Assembly: GCA_023548195.1 (NCBI GenBank)
Contig: JAJHZJ010000061.1
Coordinates: 4,484,297 to 4,548,296 of the forward strand
DNA length: 64,000 nt
Reading direction: 5' to 3'
Source: Bettongia penicillata ogilbyi
Lineage: Eukaryota > Chordata > Mammalia > Diprotodontia > Potoroidae
Positions 34,835-46,072 of this stretch are shown piece after piece; the first letter of the stretch is position 1; each line of letters starts with the position of its first letter. The position numbers and the translations under genes were made by a program. The notes under the pieces were generated by a model that worked only from the letters and a program-made list of their open reading frames with translations, did not search any database and was not told where the DNA came from.

Positions 34835-35080
34835 CAATCATTTCAGTTGTGTCCAATTCTTCATGATCCTGTTTGGGGATTTTCTTAGGAAAGATATTGG
34901 AGTGGTTTGCCATTTCCTTCTCCAGCTAATTTTACAGATGAGGAAACTGAAACAAATAGGGTGAAATTACTTGCCATGAGTTGCATAGCTAGTAAGTGTC
35001 TGAGGCTAGGTTTGAACTCAGGGAGACGAGTCTTCCTGACTCCAGGCCCAGCACTCTTCTGTACCATCTAGCTCCCCCTG
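34835..35080 (-). mobile_element. WSINE/Mar1-like SINE, nested in L2
   Basis: It reads 'atcatttcagttgtgtccaa', 'ttcttaggaaagatattgga', 'gatgaggaaactgaaacaaa', 'ctgaggctaggtttgaactc' and 'ctctt(c)tgtaccatctagctcc'. L2 sequence lies on both sides. Confidence 0.9.
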
Positions 35081-35082
35081 TT

Positions 35083-35352
35083 CCTGAAATGCAATCCCTC
35101 CTCACCTCAGTCTTTCAAGTTCAAATGCTACTTTCTATATGTAAAGTAGATTGTCTGATTCCCCCAGATGTTGTAATCTTTTTCCTAAATCATTTTGTGT
35201 CTATTTAGCACATATCTTTATATAGACATGCTGCCTCCCTACGTGAATGTTAGCTCTTTGGAAGGTTTTCCCTTTTTGTGCTTGTGCTTTTAACAGTTTG
35301 CAAAGTACCTGAGATAGGCTACTTCCTTAATAAATATATGTTGATTAATTAA
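35083..35352 (+). mobile_element. L2 3' end resuming after SINE
   Basis: 'gttcctgaaatgcaatccct', 'ctcctcacctcagtctttca', 'tgaatgttagctctttggaa' and 'ttaataaatatatgttgatt' give the L2 C-terminus and tail, the direct continuation of 34800. Confidence 0.8.
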
Positions 35353-35790
35353 GAAAGGCATATTGTCCAGGATAAAGGAGGTGACAGTGCCACTGTAATC
35401 TGTCCTGGTGAGACCACATCTCAAATACATTGTTTAGCTTTGGGCATCCTAGTTTAGGAAGGATATTGATAAGGTAGAAAATATCCCAAGTAGGGCAACT
35501 AGAATACTGAAGCCCTAAAGTCCATGTCATATGAAAGTGGAAGTCTTAAAGAAGGAAATTTAGCCTTGATTTCAGGCAAAACAAACAAAGTGGCTCATAA
35601 TTAGTGTTATCTGTAAGTGCAGTCGTTTGCCTCAGGAAGTAGTGATTTCTCACTCATTGGAAATCTTCAAGAAAAAGCTAGAAGGTCATTTGTTTGGTAT
35701 GTGTCAGTGGGGATTCTTTTCTGGTATATAGGTTAGAACACTTGTCTATATACTGAGAATCTGTCTATCTCTGAAATTTTGTGATTCCAT
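35353..35790 (+). mobile_element. CR1/L3 LINE 3' end
   Basis: Sense CR1: 'tcctggtgagaccacatctc' encodes the family's L-V-R-P-H-L. 'gaaggatattgataaggtag', 'ggcaactagaatactgaagc' and 'ttgcctcaggaagtagtgat' (the last a few dozen bp before the UTR end) follow. It abuts the L2 tail directly. No open frame remains. Confidence 0.78.
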
Positions 35791-36059
35791 AATTCTGAGA
35801 ATTGCATATCAGGTTTCCTTCCTCGCATTTCTCCTGACTACTAGACAGACAGCAGTTGGCCTATTCCGGCCCACCATATACAGCTACTTAAGCCCTATCA
35901 TTCTCATTTCTTACCTTCCCACAGGTAGGAAAGGGACATCAGACCTTCAAAGTCAGTCATTTAATATCTTTTTTGTTTGACATTCCATTCTTGTCAACTA
36001 ATGTTAGGTCAGGTTCATGGGTGATCCGAAAAGATGCTTGAGCCCCTATCAGTCACCAG

Positions 36060-36325
36060 AAGAACAGTTTCGACAATAACAGCAATGCTGTAAAGAAAAA
36101 AAAACACCTTGAAAAACATAAGAATTTTTATCAACACAATGACAAACAATGATTTCAGAGGACTAAAGATGAATCATGCTACCCAGGTCTTGGCAAAGAG
36201 GTACAGATTGAGACCTAAGTCTTTTGAATATAACCATTGTGGGAATTTGTTTTGCTTAGTTATGCATATTTGTTACAAGGATTTTTTTCTTTTTTAAAAA
36301 TTTTTGTGAGGGAAATTGAGGCTAG
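36060..36325 (+). mobile_element. L1 3' UTR fragment
   Basis: 'gtgggaatttgttttgctta' and 'tatgcatatttgttacaagg' match the 3' UTR of the long L1 ending at 23996, in sense orientation. Confidence 0.65.
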
Positions 36326-36364
36326 TAAAAAAGATCACCAAGAAAAGAAAGTCAATCAAGTGTT

Positions 36365-36500
36365 ATTAATAAAGCTGGTATTTATATAGCACCTACTGTA
36401 TGCCATGTACTGTTCTAAGCATGTTACAGGTATTATCTCATTTTAACTTTACAATAAGACTTCGCAGTAGGTGCTATTATTATCCTATTTTTGCTACTAT
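36365..36500 (-). mobile_element. CORE-SINE 3' part, antisense
   Basis: 'ttatatagcacctactgtat', 'ttacaggtattatctcattt' and 'gtaggtgctattattatcct' are the complement of a Mar1/MIR 3' half. Confidence 0.65.
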
Positions 36501-37585
36501 TTTGCTATTGGATCCCAAAGTCCAAATAGTCCAACAGAAATTCCTTCTACAATAAGCCCCATAAGTAGCTCTGCTTGAAGTCCTTCAGTCAGTCTACTTC
36601 ACATAAGAGGTAGCTTATTCTAGTTTTGTATTGTTTAAATTTCCAAAGGTGATGCTGACCAATAGTTACCAGAATGCCTCCCTCTTAAGATTAAATCTTT
36701 TATTTTTAATACCTAAGTTTAATTACAGATCATTATCCCAGAAAAACTATTTGACTTAAGGTTGGAAATTTCACAGGTCCTCTTTGCCTTAGCATGCAAA
36801 ATAATTTGATTCAGAACAAAAACACTACAGGAAGAAGGCCAGGTTGTTGATTTTTTCTTTTCTTTCTCCTCTCAGGACCTATGTTCCTGCCCTCATCATG
36901 TCTATAAATGCTACAACATCCTCCTCTTCCCTTCAGCACTACATTTTGGCCAAAGGAAAAAATCTCCCTATCCTACTAGTGCTTCAAGCAGAAAGTTATC
37001 ATCATACAACAGCTTCTGTGGACTTTTGATGTTCTCTACAACTTGTAGGATGAAGATCCCAGAGGACTAGAAAGACAAGAAAATGCTAGTTTTCCAGTTT
37101 CTTGCTGCATTTTTAGATATAGCTCTATAAAGGATGTAATCGGTACCTTCTGAGATTGAATAAAATTGAATCTTTTGTGGTATCCTACCATATTCTGGAT
37201 ATTAAAGTTTTTTTCAAGCATTTATAATTTATTCCTTTTCCTTTAACTCCTAATTTGTCCCCTCAATCAAAATTTTAAAAAGAAAAAGAAAACCCTCATT
37301 ACAAATATGCAAGGTCTGGCAAAATATATTCTTACATTTGCCATGTCCAAAAATTTATACCTCTTTCTTCATTTTAAGTTCATTGCCTCTCTGGCAGGCG
37401 TTATATTGATCGGCGTTTTAAAGTCTTTTAAAGTAGTTTTTCCTTTATAATGTTGTCATTGTTTAGCCATCTAAGTAAAGCTTAAATCGTTTCTGTCAAT
37501 GACCTACTTTTGCTTCAGTGACAGGAAATGATGATATGATGGACAAAAATAAATGGATATAAACATTTGAGTAGAGGTAACAGTA
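36501..37585. other. Unassigned sequence
   Basis: No recognised element. 37398-37420 contains an isolated pair of 'ggcgtt' words ('gcaggcgttatattgatcgg'), rare CpGs in an AT-rich setting. Confidence 0.5.
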
Positions 37586-37587
37586 AG

Positions 37588-37715
37588 TCAACTAGTATTT
37601 ATTAAACACCTGTCATATGCGAAACCTTACAAGGTTGCACCAATAATGAAGAGAGCAGAACTGGGATTTGAACTCAGGTTCTCTAAATCCCAATCTATTA
37701 CTCTTCCAATCTTTT
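37588..37715 (-). mobile_element. CORE-SINE fragment, antisense
   Basis: 'gtatttattaaacacctgtc' and 'actgggatttgaactcaggt' are the complement of the SINE. Confidence 0.65.
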
Positions 37716-37719
37716 CCCT

Positions 37720-38123
37720 GTACCATGTGTATAAAACGTTTATAAGCATCTTTGTGAAAAGATTAAGGTTTTTCCTAATATCTTCTTCATCTAAGTAAAT
37801 GGTATCTGAGTACTGTTCCTTAACACATACTAAATGATAGACTCTGCGCAAGTCACTCTCTCTAAACCTAATTCCCAAGATTGTCATGAGGAAAGGGCTT
37901 TATAAACTTTCAAGTGCTATTTAAATGTATATTATTATCTGTGCCCCATAACAATGCAATTATTACCTGCATCAGCAAACATCCAGACCAGAAAGTTTTG
38001 CCACCAACTGGGAAATAATTGACTATATTAGGTCTACCACAATTTGGGAAAGGAGCAACATAAATGGGAATGAAAGAAATGGTCTTTTAGTGCCCACATC
38101 TACCGCCTTGGTTCCGTTCATAT

Positions 38124-38165
<42 letters not shown>

Positions 38166-38615
38166 TCTTCTGACCTCTTAATACAAACTGTTGACTATAG
38201 ATTTTTGCTTGTTACCATTTGCCTTGAATGATTTTATAGGGTCATAGAATTTAGACTAGACAGAAACTTAGGGTTTAAAACCTTATTACTTGTGTATGAT
38301 TCTGTGATTTTGTGGCTATCATTTGTAGGTATAAAGTTCTGTGGGTTCAATCTTCGAAAAAAAGAACCCTACCTCAGGGTACTAAGAATATGGATTTTTC
38401 TCTGTGTTGATCCAACCCTAGCCATGGCTAAGTCAATTAGAAATGCTCTTGCATCATTGATCAAGAAAATACAAGGTTGATGTTTCAGATGCATTATGGA
38501 GATTTGAGGATTAGAAAGCCCATTATAATCATTATCTCTTTAATTCACTAACAAGCCACAAAAAAAAAAAAATTTAGGGCTTTCATACTGACCTGGTCTC
38601 ACAAGTTCATTTTCA
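37720..38615. other. Unassigned sequence around a GAT microsatellite
   Basis: Apart from the (GAT)n at 38125-38165 and a weak SINE-like patch at 38235-38285, nothing was recognised. Confidence 0.45.
38125..38165. repeat. (GAT)n microsatellite
   Basis: About 13 uninterrupted GAT units. Confidence 0.97.
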
Positions 38616-38619
38616 AAGT

Positions 38620-38730
38620 ATAAAAAGGCAATTTAATAAATCGGTAAGTATTTATTATGCACCTACTATGTGCCAAGCACAATATAAATGCAAAAGTGAG
38701 ACAGTGCCTGGCAAGATAAAGAACTTGCAT
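38620..38730 (-). mobile_element. L2-type 3' tail, antisense
   Basis: 'taagtatttattatgcacct' and 'actatgtgccaagcacaata' are the complement of the tail. Confidence 0.6.
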
Positions 38731-39640
38731 TTTAAAGGTTGAGTTCACATGAAATCATCTCTTAATCTCATCAAAATACCAGACTGCTGTAGAATAGGCA
38801 AGATGGTCTTTACCAGGTTCAAGTTTACAAGATGGGGCTAACTTCTTTATCAAAATGCCCAAGCAAGTCCCGTGAATTTTAACAGATACATGTTAGTTCA
38901 TATAGTTTAGAATTCTAGCTACTGTCTAGGCAAGCCACAATCTTTCTGTGAACCTCAGAAATGGAAACTGATGGCTGTATAAAGCAGTTGATTACATTCT
39001 ACATATGATCTATTTATTCATTGATTTAAATGTCGGCGTAAGGATAAACCACACATAAGTTGAGCAAATGATCACTGAAGGTCACTATGTTCTAAACACC
39101 AGGTAAAAATGGAATAAGTCACACACTTAAAACCTTGCACCAAGTAGTTCACATCTTTGCAGCAACACTTGTGAGCAATATGATCTTGGACCAGTTATCA
39201 AAACTCAGCTAACTGCCTCTCTACCCACAAATACAAAATCAGAGAGTCTAGTTAAATGCTGGATGAATATTAGAGCTTGGTAATTAGCAAAACACCAAGA
39301 AGCACCCAGCTCTATAAACAAAAAAATCCATATTGCAGAATTAACCATAGGCCATGATTCTGCTGAGTAAACTATCACAGTTGATAAATGCATATTTCTT
39401 GGTCACATAATACCTAATGAGCATTTTAAAGATTAGACACATAGTTGGGATTAAGGCCAGAACCTCCTCAAGGAATTTTCCATTTAATGGAAAGATTAAC
39501 TAGAGAAACACAGATTAATGGTCTGTGTGAATATAATTTCTATATTATGAAATATTAAACTAAAACTAAGTTGGAACTAGAATCTACTCAATTATCTAGG
39601 TTAATGAAGGTAAGGAGTGACAAAGATAACCTAAATAATA
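38731..39640. other. Unassigned sequence
   Basis: Nothing recognised on either strand. Confidence 0.5.
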
Positions 39641-39890
39641 AGTAATCCAAAAATCCTTTTGAATTGGCTCTGGAACACATTACAGGAAAACTTCCAGCAG
39701 CTTTTTCTTTCTAATTATGTTTTGATGAGGTTAATACAAAAAATTGTTTTGCATTCCCTGAGCGTACCCGAGCTAGCAAGCCGGGTGGTCCAGAAACACA
39801 ATGGGTGGCCAACCTGGCATCCACATTTTTTTTGTAGGTAACACACATGGTGGATAATCCACATATGGATAATTAAGAGCTGACTGTATT
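39640..39890. mobile_element. Possible Tigger-like DNA transposon end
   Basis: The stretch ends 'ggataattaagagctgactg' followed by TA, which resembles a pogo/Tigger terminus. No matching left end was found. Confidence 0.3.
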
Positions 39891-40029
39891 GAGGTTTGTG
39901 AGACAGCAGAGTGGTTTCCTGTAAACCAGGGAAGGTCTTCTTGAAGGAAGCTGATTTTGTGTCGGTAGGAAAGTAAGAGGCATGCTTTGGGAATTAAGCC
40001 TGTTCTGTCTGTGGGAACAGGCAGGGTAT

Positions 40030-40312
40030 GGATATAAACTAGTAATAATAACTGTCATTTACACAGCACTCTAAGATTTGCAAAACACTTAACAGATATT
40101 ATCTCACTTCACAACAACTCTGGGAGGTGGAGGTAGATGCTGCTGTTATTCCCATTTTCCAGACAAGGAAACTGAGGTAGACCGAGGTGAAGTGATTTTC
40201 CCAGGGTCAAACAGATAGCAAGTCTCTAAGGCTGTATTTGAACTCAGCTCTTCTTGATCCTCAGATCCAGAACTCTGTCCTAACTATCTAGTTGCCTAGC
40301 ATATGGATATAG
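40030..40312 (-). mobile_element. Mar1-type CORE-SINE, full length, antisense
   Basis: The complement reads from the tRNA-like head near 40312 to the 3' end near 40030. On the plus strand: 'gcactctaagatttgcaaaa', 'cattttccagacaaggaaac', 'ttcccagggtcaaacagata' and 'gtcctaactatctagttgcc'. Confidence 0.85.
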
Positions 40313-40498
40313 ATCTTTCCTAAGCAGAGTTGAATATTGGTGGCTTTTTTTGATTCCAAGAACATGATGGGGGAAAAAAACGACATCTTACCAGATGTAG
40401 ACTAGTCAACCATGAAGAAGAAAAGTTATGGAAGATGCCTTCCCTTGGAGAAAGAGCAAATTTTTTTTCTTCCCCAGGATAGACATTTCCTTTCCAGG

Positions 40499-40501
<3 letters not shown>

Positions 40502-40537
<36 letters not shown>

Positions 40538-40562
40538 TGTGAGTGTGTGTGTGTGTGTGTGT
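40502..40562. repeat. (GT)n microsatellite
   Basis: About 30 GT units with two GA interruptions. The minus-strand frame with a His-Thr run (40320-40607) is an artefact of it. Confidence 0.98.
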
Positions 40563-40749
40563 ATGATCAGTAGCAGCATTGAATGCTAGTACAACCATAT
40601 TATACATGGTTCTGGCTACTTAAGGATATCAACTATTCTTTAAATTACACAAAATCCCTCAATGTATATTATTAGTAGAATTCATTATTATTGTAAATCA
40701 AATGATATACTTAAAGAAAACAAAGACAAAAAAATGAAAATCTTTTTTT

Positions 40750-40835
40750 TAAGTTATCTAGTTATGTGACCCTGGGCAAGCATTTAATCTTTCAGCACCC
40801 CAATCAACTCTAAGACTCTTACTTTTAGAACAGTT
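40750..40835 (+). mobile_element. CORE-SINE fragment
   Basis: 'ctagttatgtgaccctgggc' and 'aagcatttaatctttcagca' form a MIR core piece. Confidence 0.6.
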
Positions 40836-41009
40836 GGTTACTTTGCATTGGTAATGGGAATTTCCTTACCAGGAGTTCTCTATATCAATGAAATCATAGA
40901 TGTGCCCCTCCCCCAAAAAAAACCCAACCCCTACTCTAATGTTCTTCTCATCGTTAGTAACGTAAATCAATGTACAAAGATATACTAAGTAGTGATAAAC
41001 AGTAAACTC

Positions 41010-41150
41010 AGAAATATTTTTATAATACATTTGTATTGATATATTTTTTTACTTATATCTTGTATCTTTTCTCCCAGTACCTTCCTCTTTACTCCTCCCA
41101 AGGAATCATTCTATATAACAAATAATTAAACCAAAATATTAGAGAATTCT
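41010..41150 (-). mobile_element. L1 3' UTR fragment, antisense
   Basis: 'tttctcccagtaccttcctc', 'cctcccaaggaatcattcta' and 'taacaaataattaaaccaaa' resemble the antisense L1 3' UTRs at 4.7 and 62.1 kb. Confidence 0.45.
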
Positions 41151-41364
41151 TAATCTTACATTGGTTCTCATGAAGGAATTGTAGGTGAAGATATTTGGGA
41201 ATGACAACTGAGAAGAAGGTACTAATCTAAGGATTGAATTAGTGGCTTTCTATCCTCCAATCATTTAACTATGAAATCCTATAACTGAAAATAATGGGCA
41301 ACTTGTGAAGCTGAATAGACTCAGCTTTCCAAAGAACTTCAGGAAAAAATAATTACGAGTTTTT

Positions 41365-41565
41365 AGGTGGCCATGGATAATAATGCTGAACTTGGAGTCA
41401 GTTGGATATGAGTTCAAATCCTGTCTCAGACACCAGCTCTGAGGGCAAGTCTCTTAGTCACTCTTAACTTTAGTTTCCTTCTCTGTAAAGCAGGGGTAAT
41501 AAAAGCACCGATTTCACAGGATCATTGTGTAGATCAAATGAGATAATATAGGTGAAGTGCTTTGG
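41365..41565 (+). mobile_element. Mar1/MIR-type CORE-SINE
   Basis: 'acttggagtcagttggatat', 'agttcaaatcctgtctcaga', 'agtttccttctctgtaaagc' and 'agataatataggtgaagtgc' follow family order. It is cut at its 3' end by the next SINE. Confidence 0.8.
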
Positions 41566-41802
41566 AAGTTTCATTTCAGTCTTGTTCAACTCTTTGTGAC
41601 CCGATTTGGGGTTTTCTTGGCAAAGATACTGGAGCAGCTTATCATTTCCTTCTCCAGCTTATTTTACAGACAAGGAAACTGAGGCAAAAGGGGTTAAGTG
41701 ACTTGCTCAGGATCACACAGCTAATGTGTCTGAGTCCAGATTTGAACTTTCTGACCCCCACGCCTGGTAGTCTATCACCTGTGCCACCTAGCTCCCAACC
41801 TG
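41566..41802 (-). mobile_element. WSINE/Mar1-like SINE
   Basis: 'tcatttcagtcttgttcaac', 'gttttcttggcaaagatact', 'aaggaaactgaggcaaaagg' and 'cctgtgccacctagctccca'. It lies against the preceding SINE in opposite orientation. Confidence 0.9.
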
Positions 41803-41803
41803 C

Positions 41804-41884
41804 TATATATATATATATATATATGTATATATGTACGTACATATATATATATATATGTAAGATACATATATATATATACATATG
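41804..41884. repeat. (TA)n-rich microsatellite
   Basis: TATA and GTAC/ATGT blocks over about 80 bp, beginning at the end of the SINE. Largely self-complementary. Confidence 0.95.
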
Positions 41885-41889
41885 TATCT

Positions 41890-42815
41890 TAGCCATTATA
41901 ACTGAAAATTGACTTCATTCATCAGTAAATTCTGTGTCTGCTAAAGAGATCAGAGGATTCCTTAGAGGGTCATAGTGTTGCTTGGACAACATCTCTGGAC
42001 TTAATTACTATTTACCAACAATCATACTTCCATGTGCCAACCACATTGTGAATGACAAAAATCCTGTCATCGTAAAATAGAAGATTATAGGTAGAAGTAT
42101 AAAATGATGGGTTTTTCAAAGGGATTCACGGTTCAGCATTTACTTTCAACAGTGAAAAATAAATAAAAGCACCGTCACCGCTGCCCACCCACAGCCCACA
42201 GATCCACCTTTTGTCATGGGGCTACATTTAGAGGTCGTTGTCAGTTACTCATTCGGGAACCACAAGGTGGCACTGTTGGACTTAAGGTAAACTGTGATAG
42301 ACGACCACCTGGGCAAGCTCCAAGTCTGATCAGAAATAATTAAGACTATGTGCCAAAGGCAGCAATATGTTTGTAGTCTGCAGGTGTTTACAGCATGGGC
42401 ATCATCTCAAGTACAAAATGCTAAAGGAGACTAAACAGCTTTTTGTCCTTGCTGATGTCTTCACAGGAAGCTCACTTTAACAAAATGGAACCAAGTTTGC
42501 TTGTTTTGACATAAAATTGATAAGGGAAAAAAATACAGTTTGTGGTCCTTGGCAATATCAAGTAGCTTTCTAGTTCAGCTTCCTGTATTCAGATAGCTCT
42601 GCACCTGCACAGTCTCAGTTCTGGTTGTAAGCTTCCCAGGAAGGGAGATCTGCCTTCTCCCTTGAGTTTCCATTGCAATGTTTGTTCAACAGTCCCCACT
42701 GTCAAGAAATTCTTTTTCCATGTTTCACCTAAGTTTTCTAAGTGGTAAAGGCATGACCTCATTTTCTGTCTATGTAGTGGAGATAAGGAAAAGGACTCTT
42801 CCTTCAAGGACCAGC
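41890..42815. other. Unassigned sequence, relatively GC-rich near 42170-42330
   Basis: No repeat recognised. The patch 42170-42330 is less AT-rich than its surroundings and contains a CTCF-like site. Confidence 0.45.
42260..42274 (+). promoter_or_regulatory. CTCF-like core motif
   Basis: 'ccacaaggtggcact' fits the 15-bp CTCF core CCASYAGRKGGCRSY at 14 of 15 positions; only the fifth base (A for C/T) deviates. It lies outside recognised repeats. Binding is not demonstrated. Confidence 0.5.
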
Positions 42816-42872
42816 CCATAGACTACTACCCAGGGCAAAGCCTCTCCTGATCCCCTCATTTGATAGTACTCC

Positions 42873-42970
42873 TTTATATATCATATACATATGTGTATAC
42901 GTGTATGAGCACATACATGTGTGCATATACATATATATACACATATATACATACATGCATATATATGAAT
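42873..42970. repeat. TATA/ACAT-rich low-complexity patch
   Basis: Irregular alternating purine-pyrimidine (TATA, CATA, GTGT) over about 100 bp. Confidence 0.9.
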
Positions 42971-42975
42971 GATAT

Positions 42976-43210
42976 TACAGGCTGCTAGGTGACACAGTGG
43001 ATTGAAGTCAGGAAGACTCATCTTCCTGAGTTCAAATCTGACTTCAGACATATACTAGCTCTGTAACCCTGGGCAAGTCACTTAACCCAGTTTGACATAG
43101 TTTCCTCATCCATAAAATGAGCTGATAAAGGCCATGACAAACCACTTTGAGTATTTTTGCCAAGAAAACCCCCAGTATGGTCACTGAGTCAGATGCAACC
43201 AAACAACAGC
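42976..43210 (+). mobile_element. WSINE/Mar1-like SINE, sense, full length
   Basis: The head is 'caggctgctaggtgacacag', followed by 'gagttcaaatctgacttcag', 'accctgggcaagtcacttaa' and 'tttttgccaagaaaaccccc'. It ends near 'aaccaaacaacagc'. Confidence 0.9.
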
Positions 43211-44400
43211 ATGAAAGATTATATATCATAGATTATCTTAAGAAGGAGAAAGTATGTCAGCGTCTGTCTATTTCTATTTACCTGTCCACATGCCATATCT
43301 GCCAGCAAGATAAAAGTTTCCTGAGGGAAGGAACCTTTAGTTGTTTTGTTCTGGTATTTCCAGTATCTATCCTAGTGCCTTGCACATGTACTTAATGAAT
43401 ATTTGTTTATGAGGGAGGAGGAGCCAAGAAGGTAGAGTAAAGGTGAGGGCTCACCTGAGCTCTCTCCCAGATCCTTCCAAATACTTTTAAACAATGACTC
43501 TAAACAAATTCTAGAACAGAAGAACCCATAAAAAGACGGAGTGAAACAATTTTCCAGTCCAAGACAATTTAGAAGGTCGTGAGGAAAGGTCTGTTGCACC
43601 AGGGTAATAGAATAGTGCAATTCAGTACAGGCTGTGCCAGGGCAGACCTGGCCCCAACAGACCAGGAGCAGGCCTCAAGACAACCGAAGCAGAGGCAGCA
43701 GCTGCTTCTGGATCTCTCGAACCATAGATGGTAAAGAGGCCAAATAACTGGAGATTACAGTGGTCCCTAGAACTGAGGCAGGACAATGTTGCTTTTCCCA
43801 TACTCAGATCCAGGTTTCAGATCTAAGTGACAGTCCCAGGGTGAGGAGGAGCACTAGCACACCAGAACTTGCAGCCCCAGTGGAGTGGGGCCCACAGGCG
43901 CATAGGCTCAAGCATAGACCAGAGTACAGACCAGGAGAGTAGTGTATATCTCTCCTTAGCTCAAATCACCTTGGAAGAATTGAAAACTTATAGGTCCCTA
44001 GAAGTATCTCTGGAAATAGCTGCACAAAACTCCTGAAGATTGGGACAGTGTGCCCTCTGCTCTGAAAGCAGAACCCTACTTTAACAAAGTGTTAAAAATG
44101 AAGTAATGGGCTGGCAATATGAGTAAACAACAGAAAAAAATTCTGATCATAGAAAGTTACTATGGTGATAAGGAAGATCAAAACACACATGCAGAAGACA
44201 ACAAAATAAAAGCTCCTATATCCAAAGCTTCCAAGAAAAAAATAAATTGATCTCAGGCCATGGAAGAGCTTTAAAAGGATTTTGAAAATCAAGTAAAATC
44301 AGAAGAAAAATTAGGAAGAGAAATGAGAGAGATGCAAGAAAATCATGAAAAATGAGTCAACAGGCTTACTAAAAGAAACACAAAAAAAAAAAATTGAAGA

Positions 44401-44550
44401 AAATAACACCTTAAAAAACAGGTTAGGCTAAATAGTAAAAGAGGTGCAAAAAGTGAATGAAAAGAATGCCTTAAAAAGCAAAATTAGCCAAATGGGAAAA
44501 GAGGCACAAAAATACACTGAAAATAAAAACTCCTTAAAAAGTAGAATTGG
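44401..44550. repeat. 60-bp coding tandem repeat (ORF1 coiled coil)
   Basis: Units start at 44401, 44461 and 44521 with a shared 'ccttaaaaa' and 'aaaagaggtgcaaaaa'-type core. Each encodes about 20 residues. A fourth unit follows the inserted L1 (46112 onward). Confidence 0.8.
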
Positions 44551-46072
44551 ATCTACCTAAATTAATTTACTTATTCAATGATATACCAAACAAACTATCA
44601 AAAAAATTATTTTATAGAGCTAGAAAAAAATAACAAAATTCATCTGGAGGAACAAAAGGTCCAGAATATCAAGGGAATTAATGAAAAGAAATGTAAGGGA
44701 AGGTGGCCTAGCCATACCAGATCTTACATTGTATTATGAAGGACCAATCATCAAAACTACTTAGTATTGGCTAAGAAATAGAGTGGTGGATCAGTGTAAT
44801 ATGCTAGGTACATAAAACACAGCAATTAATGACTATACTAATATACTGTTTGGTAAACCCAAAGACTCCAATGTCTGGGATAAGAATTCCCTCTTTGACA
44901 AAAACTGATGGGAAAACTGGAAAATAATATGGCAGAAACTAGGCATAGACCAACATCTTACACTGTATACCAAAATAAAGTCCAAATCGGTACACAATTT
45001 AGATATAAAGACTCTAAGCAAACTGGGAGAGCAAAGAGCAGCTTACCCGTCAGATTTATGGAAAACAGAAGAATTTATGACCAAATAGATACAGAACATT
45101 ATTAAATGCAAAATGAATAATTTTGATTACATTAAATTGAAAAGGTTTTGTACAAAGCCAATGCTACCAAGATTATAAGAAAATATAAGTAGGAAAGAAT
45201 TTTTACAACCAATATCTCTGATAAAGGCCTTGTTTCTAAAATATGTAGAGAACTGAGTCAAATTTATAAGACTACAAGTCATTCCTCAATGGATAAGTAG
45301 TCAAAAGATATGAACAGGCAGTTTTCAGAGGAAGAAATTAATGCTATCTATAGTCATATGCCAAAATACTCTAAATCACTATTGATTAGAGAAATGAAAG
45401 TCAAAACAACTCTGAGGTACCATATCACACCTATTAGATAGGCTAACATGACAAAACAGGAAAATGTCGGATAAGATGTGCAAAAATTGGAACACTAATG
45501 CATTGTTGGTAGAGTTTTGAATTGATCCAATCATTCTAGAGAGCAATTTGGAACTATGCCCAAAGGATTATAAAACTGTGCATACCTTTTGACCTAGAAA
45601 TACCACTTCTAGGTCTATATCCCAAAGAGATCATAAAAACAGGAAAATGACTCACATGTACACAAATATTTATGGCAGCTCTTTTTGTGGTGGCCAAGAA
45701 CTGGAAACTGAGGTAATGCCCATCAATTGGGGAATGGCTAAATAAGTTATGGCATATGACTGTAATGGAGTACTATTGTTCCATAAGAAATTATGAGCAG
45801 GTGGACTTAGAGAAACCTGAACTTACATAAACTGATGCTGAGTGAAGTGAGCAGAACCAGAAGAACATTTTACATGGTAACTAAGACAACTCCAAAAAGT
45901 TCATGATGGAAAATGCTATACACATCCAGAAAAAGAACCATAGAGTCTAAATGCAGATTGCAGCATACTATTTGCACTCTCTCCCACTCTCTCTTCTTTC
46001 TTGTGTCTTCCTCCATTAATTCTTCCTTACAACATGACTAATGTGAAAATTAAAAAATAAATAAATATAAAT
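44551..46072 (+). mobile_element. 5'-truncated L1 inserted in HAL1 ORF1, with target duplication
   Basis: It begins in L1 ORF2 after the RT ('acctaaattaatttacttat') and runs through 'accctattg'-type C-terminal landmarks such as 'ctgaggtaccatatcacacc', 'ccttttgacctagaaatacc' and 'gcccatcaattggggaatgg'. The 3' UTR ends 'aacatgactaatgtgaaaat' with an A-rich tail (46047-46072). The flanks 'tagaattgg' (44542-44550) and 'tagaactgg' (46073-46081) match at 8 of 9 positions. The host ORF1 sequence reads on across the gap. Confidence 0.88.

Larger units (their letters stand above)
42820..43411 (+). mobile_element. L2 3' tail, split by microsatellite and SINE
   Basis: 'aaagcctctcctgatcccct' (42838-42857) is the L2 C-terminal end. 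A TATA/ACAT patch (42873-42970) and a SINE (42976-43210) follow. The tail then resumes with 'tttcctgagggaaggaacct' and 'cacatgtacttaatgaatat' up to the HAL1-like element. Confidence 0.65.

Noticed and set aside
40320..40607. 95-codon minus-strand ORF with a His-Thr run
   Set aside because: Translation of the (GT)n microsatellite.
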